Below are positions 44,307 through 52,005 of a DNA stretch of 64,000 bases, one piece after another (position 1 is the first letter of the stretch; each line of letters begins with the position of its first letter). Location of the stretch: contig CAKOYA010000004.1 of assembly GCA_934130325.1 (NCBI GenBank), forward strand, positions 6,738 to 70,737, given 5' to 3'. Made by a program: the position numbers and the translations under genes. Source of the stretch: an uncultured Clostridia bacterium (lineage in GTDB: Bacteria; Bacillota; Clostridia; TANB77; CAG-465). The notes beneath the pieces were generated by a model that did not search any database, was not told the origin of the DNA, and was given only the letters and a program-made list of their open reading frames with translations.

Positions 44307-44648
44307 ATGGAAGATTGTTTATTTTGTAAAATTATAGATAAAAAAATACCTTCTGAAATAGTGTATGAAAATGATTATGTACTAGCATTTAAAGATATAC
44401 ATCCAGTTGCGCCAGTCCATGTGTTAGTAATACCTAAAGTACATATAAAAGATTATAATGAAGTAAATATGGAAAATATTGAATATATTTCAAATGTACA
44501 GTTAGCAATAAAAGAAGTGGCAAGAGTTTGTAATGTAGATAAAGATGGATACAGAGTAATATGTAATACAGGTGAAAATGGAGGGCAAGTAGTACACCAC
44601 ATTCATTTTCATCTAATTGGTGGAAAAAAATTAGGTTCAAAAATTTAG
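44307..44648 (+). CDS. HIT-family nucleotide-binding protein
   Basis: The start is the ATG at 44307 after GGGGGAG. The 113-residue protein has the HINT-type layout: CLFCKIIDKKIPSEIVYENDYVLAFKDIHPVAPVHVLVIPK, and the histidine triad in VVHHIHFHLIGG. It may hydrolyse adenylated nucleotides or AMP-lysine-type substrates. A C-x-x-C near the N terminus could bind zinc. It follows alaS; AlaRS and HIT genes are plausible neighbours because HINT enzymes can clear aminoacyl-adenylates. Confidence 0.93.
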   Translation: MEDCLFCKIIDKKIPSEIVYENDYVLAFKDIHPVAPVHVLVIPKVHIKDYNEVNMENIEYISNVQLAIKEVARVCNVDKDGYRVICNTGENGGQVVHHIHFHLIGGKKLGSKI

Positions 44649-44662
44649 AGGAGATGAATAAA

Positions 44663-45010
44663 ATGGGAATTGCATCACTTATATTAGGAATAATATCAAT
44701 AATTTTAGGGTTTATACCTTTCATAGGATTGATTGGAATTGTTACTTTAATATTAAGTATTATATTTGGGTCTATAAATTTAGCTAAAAAAGGAAAAAAG
44801 AATAATAAAGCTGAAGCAATTACTGGTATAATACTTTCTTGTATAGCATTTGTTATAATTATTTTTAATGTAGTTTTTGGAATAGCATTTTTAGGTACTC
44901 TATATGACACTTATAATAGTGATTTTGAAGATGATTTTGAAAGCGATTTATATGATGATGAATATAATGAAATATTTGAATATCGTTATCAAAAAAATAA
45001 TAGCTTATAA
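44663..45010 (+). CDS. Small DUF4190-like membrane protein
   Basis: The start is the ATG at 44663, 9 bases after GAGGAG. The 115-residue protein begins MGIASLILGIISIILGFIPFIGLIGIV, then has a lysine-rich cytoplasmic stretch (KKGKKNNK) and a second membrane pair (AITGIILSCIAFVIIIFNVVFGIAFL). The glycine-rich repeat of two hairpins is typical of DUF4190. An acidic tail (about 30 residues) closes it. It lies 14 bases after the HIT gene. Function is unknown. Confidence 0.72.
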   Translation: MGIASLILGIISIILGFIPFIGLIGIVTLILSIIFGSINLAKKGKKNNKAEAITGIILSCIAFVIIIFNVVFGIAFLGTLYDTYNSDFEDDFESDLYDDEYNEIFEYRYQKNNSL

Positions 45011-45039
45011 GACTTTTTGTGAAATTTTTGTAAAAGTAC

Positions 45040-45068
45040 GTGACTTTTTAAATGTATTAAGGTATAAT
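45040..45068 (+). promoter_or_regulatory. Predicted promoter of the Asp23-AmaP group
   Basis: GTGACT (45040-45045) and TATAAT (45063-45068) are 17 bp apart. Confidence 0.5.
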
Positions 45069-45118
45069 GTATTTAAAATATGTAGATAATAATTTACATA
45101 TTAAAGGAGGAATGTTTT

Positions 45119-45556
45119 ATGAGTAAAAAGGAAGAAATTGAAGAAATTAAGGTAGAAAATACCGGTGAATCTTCAAATGTTGAAATTGATACTAATTTAA
45201 ATATATCTGAAGATGTTATAGGAATTATTGCAGGACTTGCAGCATCTGAAGTTGAAGGAATAGCTGTAATGACATTAGGATTTGTTGATGGAATAAATCA
45301 AATCTTAGGTGGAAATAAAAAATATTCTAAAGGTGTAAAAATAGAATTAAATGGAAAAAAAGTAACAATTGATTTATTTGTAAATGTTACTTATGGTGTT
45401 AGAATACCAGACATAGCATGGTCTGCACAAAATGCTGTTAAAAATGCGGTAGAAAATATGACTGGATTAGAGGTTAGTTCTGTAAATATTAATGTGCAGG
45501 GAATAACTTTTGAAAAAAAGGAAAATTCTAAAGTTGAAATTCCAAGCGAAGAATAA
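45119..45556 (+). CDS. Asp23/Gls24-family envelope stress protein
   Basis: The 145-residue protein shows the Asp23 layout: ISEDVIGIIAGLAASEVEGIAVM, then KGVKIELNGKKVTIDLFVNVTYGVRIPDIAWSAQNAVKNAVENMTGLEVSSVNINVQGI. In Staphylococcus the family is membrane-tethered by AmaP, whose relative is encoded 76 bases downstream. The N-terminal 30 residues are acidic and disordered. AAGGAGG precedes the ATG. Between this gene and amaP lies a 9-bp hairpin that could adjust the ratio of the two proteins. Confidence 0.92.
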   Translation: MSKKEEIEEIKVENTGESSNVEIDTNLNISEDVIGIIAGLAASEVEGIAVMTLGFVDGINQILGGNKKYSKGVKIELNGKKVTIDLFVNVTYGVRIPDIAWSAQNAVKNAVENMTGLEVSSVNINVQGITFEKKENSKVEIPSEE

Positions 45557-45585
45557 TTTTAGAATATTTTAGTATATACCAATGT

Positions 45586-45611
45586 AGCCCAAACATTGAA
45601 GCGTTTGGGCT
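45586..45611 (+). other. Intra-operon hairpin
   Basis: agcccaaac / gtttgggct is a perfect 9-bp stem with an 8-nt loop and no T-run, placed between the Asp23-type and AmaP-type genes. It may stabilise the upstream mRNA end. Confidence 0.6.
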
Positions 45612-45631
45612 GCTAATTTAGGAGGAGAATA

Positions 45632-46168
45632 ATGAAGGGGTTTGAAAAGTTTTTATTAATTGTTTTTTCACTTATAATAATAGTTTTGGCAGTGTGCATA
45701 TTATTTGTCTCAACAGGAGTGGTAGATGTTACAGCTGGATTTGTTAAAATTAAGGGAATGTTGATGGATAATAGGTTGATTGGTGCGGTTATTGGTGCTA
45801 TATTAGCTGTTTTAGGATTGATAGGTGTATTTACTCCATCAGATGATTCTGATGATAAAAAAAGTGGACTAGCCATAAAAGGTGAAAAAGGAACTATATA
45901 TATAACTAAAGATACATTTGAGAATATTATTTTAGGAGTTACATATAAATTTGTAGAGTTAAAAAATGTTAAGGTAGATGTACTAATGTCTGAGGAAGGT
46001 GTGTTGGTAAGTATATATGCATCAATTTTGCCAGATACAATTGTTCCTAATTTAACCTCAAAACTTCAAGAAAATGTTAAATCTAGCGTATTAAAACAAA
46101 CCACTGTAGAAATAAAAGAGGTTAATATAAAAATAAAAGGGGTGTATTTAGATACCTCTAAGAAATAG
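45632..46168 (+). CDS. amaP: Alkaline-shock membrane anchor protein (AmaP-like)
   Basis: The 178-residue protein has two N-terminal membrane helices (residues about 7-27 and 50-68) joined by a short loop. A soluble domain follows (KGEKGTIYITKDTFENIILGVTYKFVELKNVKVDVLMSEEGVLVSIYASILPD) that resembles the Asp23-fold half of AmaP. It should tether the Asp23-type protein to the membrane. GGAGGAG precedes the ATG. It is followed 8 bases later by a DUF2273-type gene, the usual order. Confidence 0.9.
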   Translation: MKGFEKFLLIVFSLIIIVLAVCILFVSTGVVDVTAGFVKIKGMLMDNRLIGAVIGAILAVLGLIGVFTPSDDSDDKKSGLAIKGEKGTIYITKDTFENIILGVTYKFVELKNVKVDVLMSEEGVLVSIYASILPDTIVPNLTSKLQENVKSSVLKQTTVEIKEVNIKIKGVYLDTSKK

Positions 46169-46176
46169 GTGAGTTT

Positions 46177-46437
46177 ATGAAAGAATTTTTAGATTATGTT
46201 GTAAAAAATAAATATGTGATTATATGTATAGCAATAGTTGTAGTTTTATATGCCTTAGGAATAGTAGAATTCTTTATGAAAGCTATAATTCTAGTAGCAT
46301 TACTCGGATTGGCTATATACGTAGGGAAAAAATTACAAGATAATGAATCGTATTTTAAAGATATTTTTAATAATATAAAATCAAAAAGAAACAGTGATAA
46401 TGTTTATTATTATCAGGAAAAAAATGATAAAAAGTAG
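46177..46437 (+). CDS. DUF2273-type small membrane protein
   Basis: The 86-residue protein has two membrane helices (residues about 12-28 and 33-50: KYVIICIAIVVVLYALGI and KAIILVALLGLAIYVGK) followed by a charged cytoplasmic tail. Size, topology and position directly after amaP fit the DUF2273 partner of the Asp23/AmaP operon. It lies 18 bases before nusB. Confidence 0.8.
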   Translation: MKEFLDYVVKNKYVIICIAIVVVLYALGIVEFFMKAIILVALLGLAIYVGKKLQDNESYFKDIFNNIKSKRNSDNVYYYQEKNDKK

Positions 46438-46455
46438 TGTGGGAGTTTATTTATT

Positions 46456-46872
46456 ATGAGTAGAAAAAAGGCAAGAGATAATTCGTTTAAGTGTATTTAT
46501 CAAATAGAATTTTTAAATAAAGAAGATATAGATTTGGATGAAATACTAAGTTATTGCTTTGAAGAAAATACAAATACAGACGAAGAGAAAAAGTATATTA
46601 TTACAACATTTAAAGGGGTATGTGAAAAATTACAAGAAATTGATAATGTCATTCTTTCAAAATTAAAAAACTGGGAGATTTCTAGAATATCAAAAGTAGA
46701 TTTAGCTATTTTAAGACTTGCAATTTATGAGATAAATTATATGGAAAATATTCCTGTTAAAGTTAGTGCTAATGAAGCTGTTGAACTAGCAAAGACATAT
46801 GGTAATCCTAAATCCAAATCTTTTGTTAATGGAGTAATTGCAAAGATTATAGAGGAAGGAAATAAAAAATAA
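46456..46872 (+). CDS. nusB: Transcription antitermination protein NusB
   Basis: The 138-residue all-helical protein fits NusB: SRKKARDNSFKCIYQIEFLNKEDI at the N terminus, ILSKLKNWEISRISKVDLAILRLAIYEINYMENIPVKVSANEAVELAKTYGNPKSKSFVNGVIAKI at the C terminus. It binds boxA RNA with S10 in rRNA antitermination. GGGAG lies upstream of the ATG. Its stop codon overlaps the start of xseA (taATG). Confidence 0.96.
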   Translation: MSRKKARDNSFKCIYQIEFLNKEDIDLDEILSYCFEENTNTDEEKKYIITTFKGVCEKLQEIDNVILSKLKNWEISRISKVDLAILRLAIYEINYMENIPVKVSANEAVELAKTYGNPKSKSFVNGVIAKIIEEGNKK

Positions 46873-48059
46873 TGGATAAAATTTATACAGTATCCCAAAT
46901 TAATAAATATATAAAATTAACTTTTGATAAAGATCAATTTTTAAGTAACATTAATATAAGTGGAGAAATTACAAATTTTAAAGCACATTATACTGGACAT
47001 TTCTATTTTACTTTAAAAGATGAACTTTCTTCAATTAAATGTGTTATGTTTAAGTCTGCAGCAAATTTAGTAAAATTTAAGCCTCAGGATGGAATGAAAG
47101 TTGTAATAAGCGGACAAGTTAGCGTATTTGAAAGAGATGGAACTTATCAGATATATTGTAAAACAATGACACCAGAAGGACTGGGTGAGCTATATTTAGC
47201 GTATGAACAACTTAAGGCGAAACTTGAAAATGAAGGACTTTTTAGGGTAGAATATAAAAAGAAAATTCCATTTTTACCTAAAAGAGTGGGAGTTATAACA
47301 TCAAGAACAGGTGCAGTTATAAGAGATATAATAAATGTTTCAACTAGAAGGTATGATAAAGTAGATTTACTTATATATCCTGCTGCTGTTCAAGGAGTAA
47401 ATGTTAGTTCAACCGTTATAAAAGGAATAGAAACTTTTAATAAATTAAAAAATGTGGATGTAATTATAATAGCAAGGGGAGGAGGTTCATTTGAAGATTT
47501 GTTTGGATTTAATGATGAGTCTCTTGCAAGAAAGATATTTGAGTCTCAAATACCAATTGTATCTGCAGTAGGTCATGAAACGGATTTTACAATTTGTGAT
47601 TTTGTTTCAGATTTGAGAGCACCGACTCCATCTGCTGCAGCTGAACTAGTGTATCCACAATACATAGATATTGTAAATAGAATTACTTTAAATAATAGAA
47701 GAACTCTTAATGCAATATCTAATTATATTGAACGAAGAAAACAATATATAGAAAAATTAAAAGCTTCTAAACTTGAAAAAGTACCTCTTGATATGATCAA
47801 TAAGTACAGACTAACAATAGATAGTTGTGTAAAAGATAATTTTAACACTATGAAATTTAAAATAGAAAAAAATAAATTATTGTTGAATAAAAATATTTCA
47901 AAGTTAGATGCATTAAGTCCATTAAAAACATTAGGTAGAGGATATAGTGTAGTTGAAAATGATTTAGGAAAAGTAGTAAAAAGTAAAAATGATGTTAGAA
48001 AAGGGCAGATGTTAAATATTATCCTAAATGATGGAAAAGTAAATGCAATTGTTGATTAG
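46872..48059 (+). CDS. xseA: Exodeoxyribonuclease VII large subunit
   Basis: The 395-residue protein has an N-terminal OB fold (residues about 1-100: TVSQINKYIKLTFDKDQFLSNINISGEITNFKAHYTGHFYFTLKDE) and the catalytic domain with VGVITSRTGAVIRDIINVSTRRY, IIARGGGSFEDLFGFNDESLARKI and SAVGHETDFTICDFVSDLRAPTPSAAAE. The C-terminal coiled coil is shortened compared with E. coli. It joins XseB to degrade single-stranded DNA. It starts within the nusB stop codon, and translation is coupled. Confidence 0.97.
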   Translation: MDKIYTVSQINKYIKLTFDKDQFLSNINISGEITNFKAHYTGHFYFTLKDELSSIKCVMFKSAANLVKFKPQDGMKVVISGQVSVFERDGTYQIYCKTMTPEGLGELYLAYEQLKAKLENEGLFRVEYKKKIPFLPKRVGVITSRTGAVIRDIINVSTRRYDKVDLLIYPAAVQGVNVSSTVIKGIETFNKLKNVDVIIIARGGGSFEDLFGFNDESLARKIFESQIPIVSAVGHETDFTICDFVSDLRAPTPSAAAELVYPQYIDIVNRITLNNRRTLNAISNYIERRKQYIEKLKASKLEKVPLDMINKYRLTIDSCVKDNFNTMKFKIEKNKLLLNKNISKLDALSPLKTLGRGYSVVENDLGKVVKSKNDVRKGQMLNIILNDGKVNAIVD

Positions 48060-48070
48060 GAGGAAAAATT

Positions 48071-48307
48071 ATGGCAAATAGTAAGGAAAGTAAATCTTTT
48101 GAAGAAAGTTTAAATGAACTTGAAAAAATTACAACAGAATTAGAAAAAGGAGAATTAAGCTTAGATGATGCAATTTCAAAATTTGAATCTGGAATAAAAT
48201 TATCTAAAGAGTGTAGTGAAAAATTAAATAAAGCCGAGAAAAGAATTAATATATTAGTTCAATCTGAAAATGGTGATATGGTAGAGGAAAAATTTGATAT
48301 TGAATAA
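48071..48307 (+). CDS. xseB: Exodeoxyribonuclease VII small subunit
   Basis: The 78-residue helical protein carries FEESLNELEKITTELEKGELSLDDAISKFESGIKLSKECSEKLNKAEKRI, the standard XseB helical hairpin. It would coat the coiled coil of XseA. AGGAGG lies 11 bases after the xseA stop, in one operon. Confidence 0.96.
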   Translation: MANSKESKSFEESLNELEKITTELEKGELSLDDAISKFESGIKLSKECSEKLNKAEKRINILVQSENGDMVEEKFDIE

Positions 48308-48372
48308 ATGTTATTAGCTTCTTGAGTATATTATTTTTAATTTTAGAAATAATATACTTAGGGAGTTTTTTT

Positions 48373-48558
48373 ATGAAAAAAGATAGTATTAATAAAAATA
48401 AGGTAGATTTACAATATAACTTAGATATTGAAAGAGAAGATTCAAAAAATATTAAGAAAAAAGGATATGATTTTGTACCTAGATTTAATCATTGGTTATC
48501 AATGGATGAACAAAAAATAAAAGTAGAAGAAATAGAAAAAAAGACAAAAAAAGACTAA
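48373..48558 (+). CDS. Unknown 61-residue charged protein
   Basis: The start is the ATG at 48373, 7 bases after GGGAG; the upstream TTG-initiated extension lacks a site. The protein is soluble and highly charged, with the aromatic patch YDFVPRFNHWLSM in the middle and a lysine-rich end. No family is recognised. It lies 65 bases after xseB, possibly in the same transcript. Confidence 0.6.
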   Translation: MKKDSINKNKVDLQYNLDIEREDSKNIKKKGYDFVPRFNHWLSMDEQKIKVEEIEKKTKKD

Positions 48559-48620
48559 TTCTGTAATAATTATCATTTTTGTATATAGTAATATAATATA
48601 TTACATATGAGGTTACGTAT

Positions 48621-48797
48621 ATGAGTAAAGTAAAATATATAAAAAAAAGAAAAGAAATCATTCCTATTATCTGTTTTTTAACAATTATTTTATTAGTGAT
48701 AACAGTATCTATTACAAAATCACCTAATTATTTTTGTAATTTTATCTCTTGGCTTGGAAATTGTGAAGAAGAAACTGAAATTTGTTCTGATATTTAA
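48621..48797 (+). CDS. Unknown 58-residue single-pass membrane protein with four cysteines
   Basis: This short frame begins at ATG 48621 after GAGG (8 bases upstream). A basic start (MSKVKYIKKRKE) leads to one membrane helix (about residues 13-31: IIPIICFLTIILLVITVSI). The outside tail has SPNYFCNFISWLGNCEEETEICSDI with three Cys, plus one Cys in the helix. A terminator follows. No family is recognised. Confidence 0.55.
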   Translation: MSKVKYIKKRKEIIPIICFLTIILLVITVSITKSPNYFCNFISWLGNCEEETEICSDI

Positions 48798-48805
48798 TAA
48801 AATAT

Positions 48806-48834
48806 AAAGAGGACTTTTTTAAAGCCTCTTTTTA
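48806..48834 (+). terminator. Rho-independent terminator
   Basis: aaagagg / cctcttt forms a 7-bp stem, with an inner ctt/aag pairing, followed by a T-run. Confidence 0.75.
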
Positions 48835-48866
48835 AGGAATATACACTAAGTACAAATCAATTTTAA

Positions 48867-49016
48867 TTCTGTACATCTGTACTAGTTATCTTTTCATTAT
48901 TTGGACAAAAACATAGACCAAGTGTTGCAAACTGGAACGCTAGGAAAAAGTCAATTTTAGAGAATTTGGCAGCTCCCCAAATTGCACATATAAAAAGTAG
49001 TTCATTATTGAATTAA
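48867..49016 (+). pseudogene. Orphan coding remnant in an intergenic region
   Basis: The 340-base gap between 48835 and 49171 has no complete gene. One frame is open for 49 codons (stop at 49014-49016). It has a protein-like and less AT-rich stretch (FGQKHRPSVANWNARKKS, then ILENLAAPQIAHIKSS) but no start codon with a ribosome site. It may be the tail of a lost gene. I could not match it to 6S, SRP or tmRNA. Confidence 0.3.
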
Positions 49017-49047
49017 CAAAACATCATTTAAATAAAATTATTAGAAT

Positions 49048-49076
49048 TATATAGCTCAAAGGGCTATATTTTTTTC
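49048..49076 (+). terminator. Hairpin with T-run in intergenic region
   Basis: atatagctc / gggctatat (with one G-U pair) and a 3-nt loop is followed by seven T. It terminates no known gene, so an unseen transcript may end here. Confidence 0.65.
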
Positions 49077-49123
49077 TTATTTTGATAAAAATCCTAAAAG
49101 TTTAATATTTTTTTTATAAAGTA

Positions 49124-49152
49124 TTGACTTTTGTCGATAAATATTTTATAAT
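49124..49152 (+). promoter_or_regulatory. Promoter of the tRNA-Met/tRNA-Tyr operon
   Basis: TTGACT (49124-49129) and TATAAT (49147-49152) are 17 bp apart. Confidence 0.75.
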
Positions 49153-49171
49153 ATAACTGTTCCACGAGAGT

Positions 49172-49248
49172 GGGCCTTTAGCTCAGTTGGTCAGAGCACC
49201 CGGCTCATAACCGGATGGTCCGGGGTTCGAATCCCTGAAGGCCCACCA
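49172..49248 (+). tRNA. tRNA-Met (CAT, elongator type)
   Basis: A full cloverleaf: acceptor gggcctt/aaggccc, D-loop agctcagttggtcagagc, anticodon CAT at 49206-49208, T-loop ggttcgaatcc, and encoded CCA. The first pair G-C rules out the initiator form. A lysidine-modified tRNA-Ile2 also carries CAT and is not excluded. Confidence 0.92.
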
Positions 49249-49269
49249 TTTTTTATATTTTTTATTTTT

Positions 49270-49355
49270 GGGTAGATGTCCGAGTGGCTAAAGGAGGCAG
49301 ACTGTAAATCTGTTGGCGTTCGCCTACGATGGTTCGAATCCATCTCTGCCCACCA
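49270..49355 (+). tRNA. tRNA-Tyr (GTA)
   Basis: Acceptor gggtaga/tctgccc (one G-U), anticodon GTA at 49304-49306, a long variable arm (ttggcgttcgcctacga), T-loop ggttcgaatcc and encoded CCA. The class II shape with GTA identifies tRNA-Tyr. Confidence 0.96.
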
Positions 49356-49368
49356 TAAAAAATGGTTG

Positions 49369-49403
49369 AAATACCAATGTTTTTAAAACATTGGTATTTT
49401 TTT
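49369..49403 (+). terminator. Terminator of the tRNA operon
   Basis: aaataccaatgtttt / aaaacattggtattt forms a long hairpin followed by a T-run. Confidence 0.88.
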
Positions 49404-49547
49404 AGATTTTAATCAATTTCTTATTTTTACTAAAAAATTACGTAATATATATAGTATGCTATAAAAATTATCTTTACTTAAAAAGAGACTAAAACAATTA
49501 GAAGAAAATAAGGAAAGAGCTAATAAAAATAATGGAGATGATTAATT

Positions 49548-49961
49548 ATGAAATTAAAATTTATAATATGCATATTATTTCTTTTAATAGCAATTATTTT
49601 GGTGTGTTGTTTGATAAATAATGGCAAAAATAAAGAAATTAGTAGTAATATAAAAGATTTAGATAATGTTATAAGCGTTGAAATGATTGAAGAAACAGAA
49701 GGGGGATATATATATCATAAAACTGAAGATAAACAATTAATTGATAAAATAGTAGATGCTATTAGTATAATTGAAATAAAAGGAAAAACAAATATAATGT
49801 TTAGTGATAGTACTAGGACATATAAATTAAAACTTAATAACGGAACAGAGGAAATTTATTGTTTTCAAGGTAATAATTATTTTAAAGATAATATAAATTA
49901 TGAAACTTATAATTATGAAGAATTAATGAAAATAAAAATACCTGTAATTGTTAAAGAATAG
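49548..49961 (+). CDS. Unknown exported or membrane-anchored protein
   Basis: The 137-residue protein has an N-terminal membrane segment (residues 4-25: KFIICILFLLIAIILVCCLI). A CC pair could be lipid-modified, although the lipobox is poor. The outer domain of about 110 residues looks alpha/beta (DLDNVISVEMIEETEGGYIYHKTEDKQLIDKIVDAISIIE). GGAGATG lies upstream. A short open frame with no start precedes it (about 49450-49545, KKRLKQLEENKERANKN) and may be a gene remnant. No family is recognised. Confidence 0.65.
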   Translation: MKLKFIICILFLLIAIILVCCLINNGKNKEISSNIKDLDNVISVEMIEETEGGYIYHKTEDKQLIDKIVDAISIIEIKGKTNIMFSDSTRTYKLKLNNGTEEIYCFQGNNYFKDNINYETYNYEELMKIKIPVIVKE

Positions 49962-50003
49962 CAGTTGGATTTTTAATATCATAATTTGGAGGGTGAGTAA
50001 TAA

Positions 50004-50708
50004 ATGGAACAAGAGTTTGAGATAAAAGACATATCAAAAATAGATGCAAATAATGCATTTTTTCATTTTACTAAAAAAAGTAATTTAGATAATATTAAAA
50101 AAAATGGACTAGAACCTAGAATAGGTAAAAATTCTATATATGTTGAAAAAACAAAAAAAGTATTTTTTGCTCAAGGTGAAAATGGAATATTAACAATTAT
50201 GGATGTTTGGTTAAGATGGCTTACTTCTAAACAGGGAATAAGTAATGCAATTTATTTTTTAGGTATTATGTATATGAAGTTACCTTTATGTATAAAAGCT
50301 ATCCCTAATTATGTTGTTAAAAATTCATTTAAAAACAAAGGTAAAAGGGAAACGGTATACAAAAATATGAAAAATGATTTAGATGAATGCGTTTTCTTAA
50401 TTCTAGATTTAGAGGAAAATGTAGATTTTAGTTATAGTGACATAGATGAAGTAAAGGATGTATACTATGAAAGTTTTCTGAAACTGTTATATCCAAACAC
50501 AAGTAATGTAAGAGATACAAAAATGGAATACTGGAATATGCATACATATTCTAATAAAGTGATTGAAAGTTCTAAAATTTCATTATTAAACATTAAAGAT
50601 AACATTTCAGCAAGTGACATATTAAAAAGTTTAATTGAAGAAAATATCGAAGAAGTTAAAGAAAAAAATCAATTTTTGTATGAATATTACAATTATATAT
50701 ATAACTAA
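50004..50708 (+). CDS. Unknown protein with ADP-ribosyltransferase-like N terminus
   Basis: The 234-residue cytoplasmic protein begins NAFFHFTKKSNLDNIKKNGLEPRIG, then KKVFFAQGENGI (residues about 16-62). This H-x-T/S...I...GL pattern, followed by a strand with a bulky aromatic, resembles the opening of ADP-ribosyltransferase-like folds such as DarT/DUF4433 and KptA. I see no clear catalytic Glu partner, so the assignment is speculative. The rest is helical and charged. GGAGGGTG precedes the ATG by 8-9 bases. It follows the 49548 gene by 42 bases and ends at a terminator. Confidence 0.7.
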   Translation: MEQEFEIKDISKIDANNAFFHFTKKSNLDNIKKNGLEPRIGKNSIYVEKTKKVFFAQGENGILTIMDVWLRWLTSKQGISNAIYFLGIMYMKLPLCIKAIPNYVVKNSFKNKGKRETVYKNMKNDLDECVFLILDLEENVDFSYSDIDEVKDVYYESFLKLLYPNTSNVRDTKMEYWNMHTYSNKVIESSKISLLNIKDNISASDILKSLIEENIEEVKEKNQFLYEYYNYIYN

Positions 50709-50745
50709 ACTCTTTATTGAACCTGGATTCAATAAAGAGTTTTTT
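50707..50745. terminator. Bidirectional terminator
   Basis: aactctttattgaa / ttcaataaagagtt is a 14-bp perfect stem with a 6-nt loop and T-run, placed between the 50004 gene and converging ychF. Confidence 0.92.
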
Positions 50746-50747
50746 CA

Positions 50748-51842
50748 TTATACGTTAAATCTAAATAGTATGATATCTCCATCTTTTACAATATAATCTT
50801 TTCCCTCAAGTCTGACAAGACCTTTTTCTTTAGTAGCTGACATAGTACCGTATTTAATTAAATCATCGTAAGAAACTACTTCAGCTTTTATAAATCCTCT
50901 TTCAAAATCTGAATGTATTTTTCCAGCAGCTTGGGGAGCTTTTGTGCCTTTTTTTATTGTCCAAGCTCTTACCTCTTGTTTTCCAGCAGTAAGATAAGAA
51001 ATAAGACCTAGCAAGCTATAACTTGCTTTAATTAGCTTATCAAGACCTGATTCATTTATTCCATAGTCATTCATAAGTGTAAGTTTATCTTCATCATCTA
51101 GTTCACTTAAATCTTCTTCAAGTTTAGCACATAGTGCTATTACCTCTGCGTTTTCTTTTTTTGCATAATCTTTTACTAAATTTACGTATTTATCATTATC
51201 AATATTTGGAATTTGATTTTCTGAAACATTTGCAACATATATTGTTGGCTTTAAAGTAAGTAAGTATACATCTTTTAATAATAGTTTTTGGTCTTCAGTA
51301 AATTCAAATGTTCTTGCAGGTTGTTCATTTTCTAGGTGAGTAATTAATTTTTCTAGTAATTCCTTTTCTTCTTTTGCTTTTTTATCTCCAGATTTTAATA
51401 ATTTATTAACACGTTCAATTCTTTTATTTATAGTTTCAATGTCGGATAAAATTAATTCTAAAGATATAGTTTCAATATCAGCAATAGGATCAATTTTTCC
51501 TTCTACGTGTACTATTTTTTCGTCTTCAAAACATCTAACTATATGAGCTATTGCATCAGTTTCTCTAATATGAGACAAAAATTTGTTTCCTAAACCTTCA
51601 CCTTTTGAAGCACCTTTTACTAATCCAGCGATATCTACAAATTCAATATTAGCATAAGTGGATTTTTCAGTTTCATACATTTTAGATAAGACATCTATTC
51701 TTTTATCTGGTACATCAACCATTCCAATATTTGGTTCTATTGTACAAAATGGATAATTTGCACTTTCAGCGCCAGCCTTAGTTATTGCATTAAAAAGTGT
51801 AGATTTTCCAACATTTGGTAGTCCAACAATTCCGATTTTCAC
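50748..51842 (-). CDS. ychF: Redox-regulated ATPase/GTPase YchF (Obg family)
   Basis: The 364-residue protein begins MKIGIVGLPNVGKSTLFNAIT (P-loop), followed by NYPFCTIEPNIG, the switch motif VDIAGLVKGASKGEGLGNKFLSHIRE, and NVSENQIP in place of the NKxD motif, which in YchF allows ATP use. The coiled-coil (about 130-170) and the C-terminal TGS domain (AWTIKKGTKAPQAAGKIHSDFERGFIKAEVV) are complete. It binds ribosomes and is linked to stress responses. Confidence 0.97.
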   Translation of the reverse strand: MKIGIVGLPNVGKSTLFNAITKAGAESANYPFCTIEPNIGMVDVPDKRIDVLSKMYETEKSTYANIEFVDIAGLVKGASKGEGLGNKFLSHIRETDAIAHIVRCFEDEKIVHVEGKIDPIADIETISLELILSDIETINKRIERVNKLLKSGDKKAKEEKELLEKLITHLENEQPARTFEFTEDQKLLLKDVYLLTLKPTIYVANVSENQIPNIDNDKYVNLVKDYAKKENAEVIALCAKLEEDLSELDDEDKLTLMNDYGINESGLDKLIKASYSLLGLISYLTAGKQEVRAWTIKKGTKAPQAAGKIHSDFERGFIKAEVVSYDDLIKYGTMSATKEKGLVRLEGKDYIVKDGDIILFRFNV

Positions 51843-51914
51843 TTAAAACACATCCTTTATATATTCATTTTATAATTATGTTTGTTATATAAAAATAAAT
51901 TTTTTACACATATT

Positions 51915-51942
51915 ATTATATCAGAGAATTTGGATAAGTCAA
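51915..51942 (-). promoter_or_regulatory. Promoter of ychF
   Basis: On the reverse strand TTGACT and TATAAT are 16 bp apart with an extended -10 (TGA). A 15-bp palindrome agtgaat-a-attcact (51945-51959) lies just upstream of the -35. Confidence 0.7.
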
Positions 51943-52005
51943 GGAGTGAATAATTCACTTTCAATCATAGTTAACAAATTACGACAATAATACATATTGT
52001 ATAGT

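Noticed and set aside
48835..49171. 6S RNA, SRP RNA or tmRNA in the intergenic gap
   Set aside because: I found no long hairpin with central bulge, no SRP core such as GGAAGCAGCC, and no tRNA-like ends.
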